From Candidatus Paceibacter sp. (GTDB lineage: Bacteria > Patescibacteriota > Patescibacteriia > SG8-24 > DYFX01), in NCBI GenBank assembly GCA_020724945.1, contig DYFX01000034.1, positions 1 through 13,147 of the forward strand: a DNA stretch of 13,147 bases. Direction: 5' to 3'. Below, one piece after another: positions 11,815-13,147 of the stretch. The notes beneath the pieces were generated by a model that searched no databases, was not told the origin of the DNA, and saw nothing but the letters and a program-made list of their open reading frames with translations. Both the position numbers and the translations under genes were made by a program. Each line of letters opens with the position of its first letter. The first letter of the stretch is position 1.

Positions 11815-12936
11815 CTAGCCGAAGGTGAAGGCGTAGGCGGCGGTTCCGGGCTCGGGGAAGGACAGCTCCAGGAGGCGTTCTCCGTAGTCGTCGCCCGCGT
11901 CCACGATCTCGTAGAGCTTGGCCTCCCGCACCAGGAGGTAGGTCGACCCGTCTTCGCCGTAGTTGAGATGCTCGCCGCGGAGCGCTTCGGGGACGGGAGC
12001 GCCGTCGAGCGTCACATCGACGCGCAGGGCGGGGCCGGCGGGATCGAGCGCTTCGAGCACGAGATTCACCGCGGCCGAGCGATAGCGATAGATGAGCTTC
12101 GCGTCTTTCGACGGGACCGAGCGCTCCTCTTCGACGCGCCAGCCGCCGGAGAAGGAGAAGCGGTTGGGGGCGTAGGGCGGCACGGCGGTATAGGTGCGCA
12201 CGGCGTCGCGAGCGATCGCCTCCGGGCTCGCGAGCAGTTCCATGCGGCCGTAGCCGAGGTAGGTCTCGCGCGTGCCGATCTTCTCGAATGCGGGACCGTC
12301 GACGGGTTCGACGAGCGCCAGGCCCGCCTCCTGCCCGGCCTCCTCCAGGAGCGCCTGGATGTTCCGCTCCATCTCGTCGTATTCGCCTTCGCCGAAGTGA
12401 TAGTGGCGCAGGCGGCCTTGCGCGTCGAAGAGATAGTGCGCCGGCCAGTAGCGGTTCGCATAGGCGTTCCAGGTGCCGTAGGCGTTGTCGAGCGCGACGG
12501 GGTAGGCGATGCCATGGCGCGCGATGGCGTCCCGGACATTCTTCTCCTCCTTCTCGAAGGCGAACTCGGGCGTATGGACGCCGACGACGGTGAAGCCCTT
12601 CTCCCGATACTTCTCGTGCCACGAGGTCACATAGGGAAGCGTGCGGATGCAGTTGATGCAGGAGTAGGTCCAGAAATCGATGAGGACGACCTTGCCCTTC
12701 AACCCCTCGGCGGTCAGCGCTTCGGAGTTCAGCCAGGCTTCGATGTCCGTGAACTCCGGCATCGCCTGCGAGAGGATCGGGAGCGTCCCGCCGTCCGTCG
12801 CGACATCCGCGAACGGCGAAGCGAGAGGGTCGGTGACGAAGCTTCCGAGCTCCTCGGTGCGCATGCGGACGGCCCAAGCGGCGGCCAGGAGCAGGAGGAC
12901 GAAGGCGGCGAAGGCGATGAGCGCGCGGCGTCCCAT
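11815..12936 (-). CDS. Membrane-anchored thioredoxin-like protein, DipZ C-terminal type
   Basis: This 373-aa protein has one N-terminal membrane anchor (about 5-22) and is predicted to face outside the cytoplasm. A redoxin domain follows (about 55-200) with strand KVVLIDFWTYSCINCIRTLP: the CxxC active site is C93-I-N-C96, and the WTYSCINC wording is typical of DipZ/TlpA-like proteins. The cis-Pro appears in YWPAHYLFD (P165). A second, beta-rich domain (about 210-373; FSGGWRVEEERSVP, LIYRYRSAAVNLVLEA and LRVDVTLDGAPVP) matches the carbohydrate-module-like C-terminal domain of DipZ. It should receive electrons from the CcdA/DsbD-type protein encoded 1 nt upstream and reduce or exchange extracytoplasmic disulfides. 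The start at 12936 has no SD and is probably coupled to the preceding stop. The secreted protein with two Cys at 8299-9003 is a conceivable client. Confidence 0.9.
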   Translation of the reverse strand: MGRRALIAFAAFVLLLLAAAWAVRMRTEELGSFVTDPLASPFADVATDGGTLPILSQAMPEFTDIEAWLNSEALTAEGLKGKVVLIDFWTYSCINCIRTLPYVTSWHEKYREKGFTVVGVHTPEFAFEKEEKNVRDAIARHGIAYPVALDNAYGTWNAYANRYWPAHYLFDAQGRLRHYHFGEGEYDEMERNIQALLEEAGQEAGLALVEPVDGPAFEKIGTRETYLGYGRMELLASPEAIARDAVRTYTAVPPYAPNRFSFSGGWRVEEERSVPSKDAKLIYRYRSAAVNLVLEALDPAGPALRVDVTLDGAPVPEALRGEHLNYGEDGSTYLLVREAKLYEIVDAGDDYGERLLELSFPEPGTAAYAFTFG

Positions 12937-12937
12937 A

Positions 12938-13147
12938 TCAGAGCTTGAGGATGGATTCGACGGGGAAGCGTTCGACCAGCCAGGCCTGTCCGACGCGGTC
13001 GTATCCGGTCAGGATGGCGATCGCCATCAGGATGACGAGCGCGCCGAAGACCTTGTTCAGGATCGGCTGGATGCGCACTGCGCCGCGCAGGCGCTCCTGC
13101 AGGCGGTGGCTGCCGTAGGCGATGCCGAGCATCGGGATGCCGGCGCC
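12938..13147 (-). CDS. CcdA/DsbD-type transmembrane protein, C-terminal part (runs off the window)
   Basis: The last 69 residues are visible; the frame is open to the window edge, so the start is missing. GAGIPMLGIAYGSHRLQE resembles the conserved GxxxP helix of CcdA/DsbD membrane domains. A second hydrophobic helix follows (VFGALVILMAIAILTG) and the protein ends in a short soluble tail. In the family, a Cys pair in the membrane passes electrons from cytoplasmic thioredoxin to extracytoplasmic partners; those Cys would lie in the missing part. Its stop is 1 nt from the start of the thioredoxin-like gene, an arrangement equal to a DipZ protein split in two. Assignment rests on the short fragment plus this neighbour. 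Confidence 0.75.
   Translation of the reverse strand, partial: GAGIPMLGIAYGSHRLQERLRGAVRIQPILNKVFGALVILMAIAILTGYDRVGQAWLVERFPVESILKL

Noticed and set aside
11812..12948. A 378-codon plus-strand frame opposite the thioredoxin-like gene
   Set aside because: It is an antisense shadow of a gene with a CxxC active site and operon structure; the translation has no recognisable motif.

Overview
The window comes from a GC-rich bacterial genome, most likely a member of the Candidate Phyla Radiation (Patescibacteria). The evidence is a complete 16S rRNA gene (about 4245-5757, minus strand) carrying CPR-like substitutions at the classical universal primer sites. The insert-free gene body and the V3/V4 wording look to me most like the Peregrinibacteria/Peribacteria/Gracilibacteria side of the radiation; this is from memory and has not been placed on a tree. 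UGA is used as an ordinary stop in several genes, often immediately before a terminator or in 4-nt start/stop overlaps, so the UGA=Gly code of Absconditabacteria and Gracilibacteria does not apply. Genes are short and densely packed, intrinsic terminators are many, and promoters of the TTGACA-N17-TATAAT type are easy to see.

Left part (1-3224, all minus strand): a COG1233-type FAD oxidoreductase; a unit of a small SHOCT-like coiled-coil protein followed by tRNA-Pro(UGG); and a unit in which an MgtC-family membrane protein sits between tRNA-Ile(GAU) and tRNA-Phe(GAA). All three tRNAs encode the 3' CCA. At 3225-3361 there is a divergent promoter pair, with an unrecognised 207-aa protein on the plus strand (3362-3985).

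Centre (4041-5998, minus strand): a solitary 16S rRNA operon with two tandem near-consensus promoters, a boxA-like sequence, structured leader and trailer, and a nearly perfect 30-bp flanking inverted repeat that would form the RNase III processing stem. A terminator and an opposing protein gene follow the 16S directly, so 23S and 5S are not linked to it.

Plus-strand block (6081-9003): a divergent UspA-like gene overlaps a cation diffusion facilitator that carries a C-terminal NifX/NifB-like domain. A secreted Ala/Lys-rich coiled-coil protein follows.

Right part (9046-13147, minus strand), in transcription order: the end of a CcdA/DsbD-type membrane protein and a membrane-anchored thioredoxin-like protein (a split DipZ-type thiol-disulfide pair); two small unrecognised helical proteins behind a strong promoter; then trmD followed by two PAS-coiled-coil proteins joined by ATGA overlaps. 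A terminator hairpin just upstream of trmD contains its likely ribosome binding site.

No CRISPR array, insertion sequence or phage gene was seen. The most notable points are the isolated 16S operon with its readable processing architecture, the tRNA-mgtC-tRNA sandwich with a structured spacer, the terminators that double as promoter or RBS elements, and the trmD-PAS-PAS operon.
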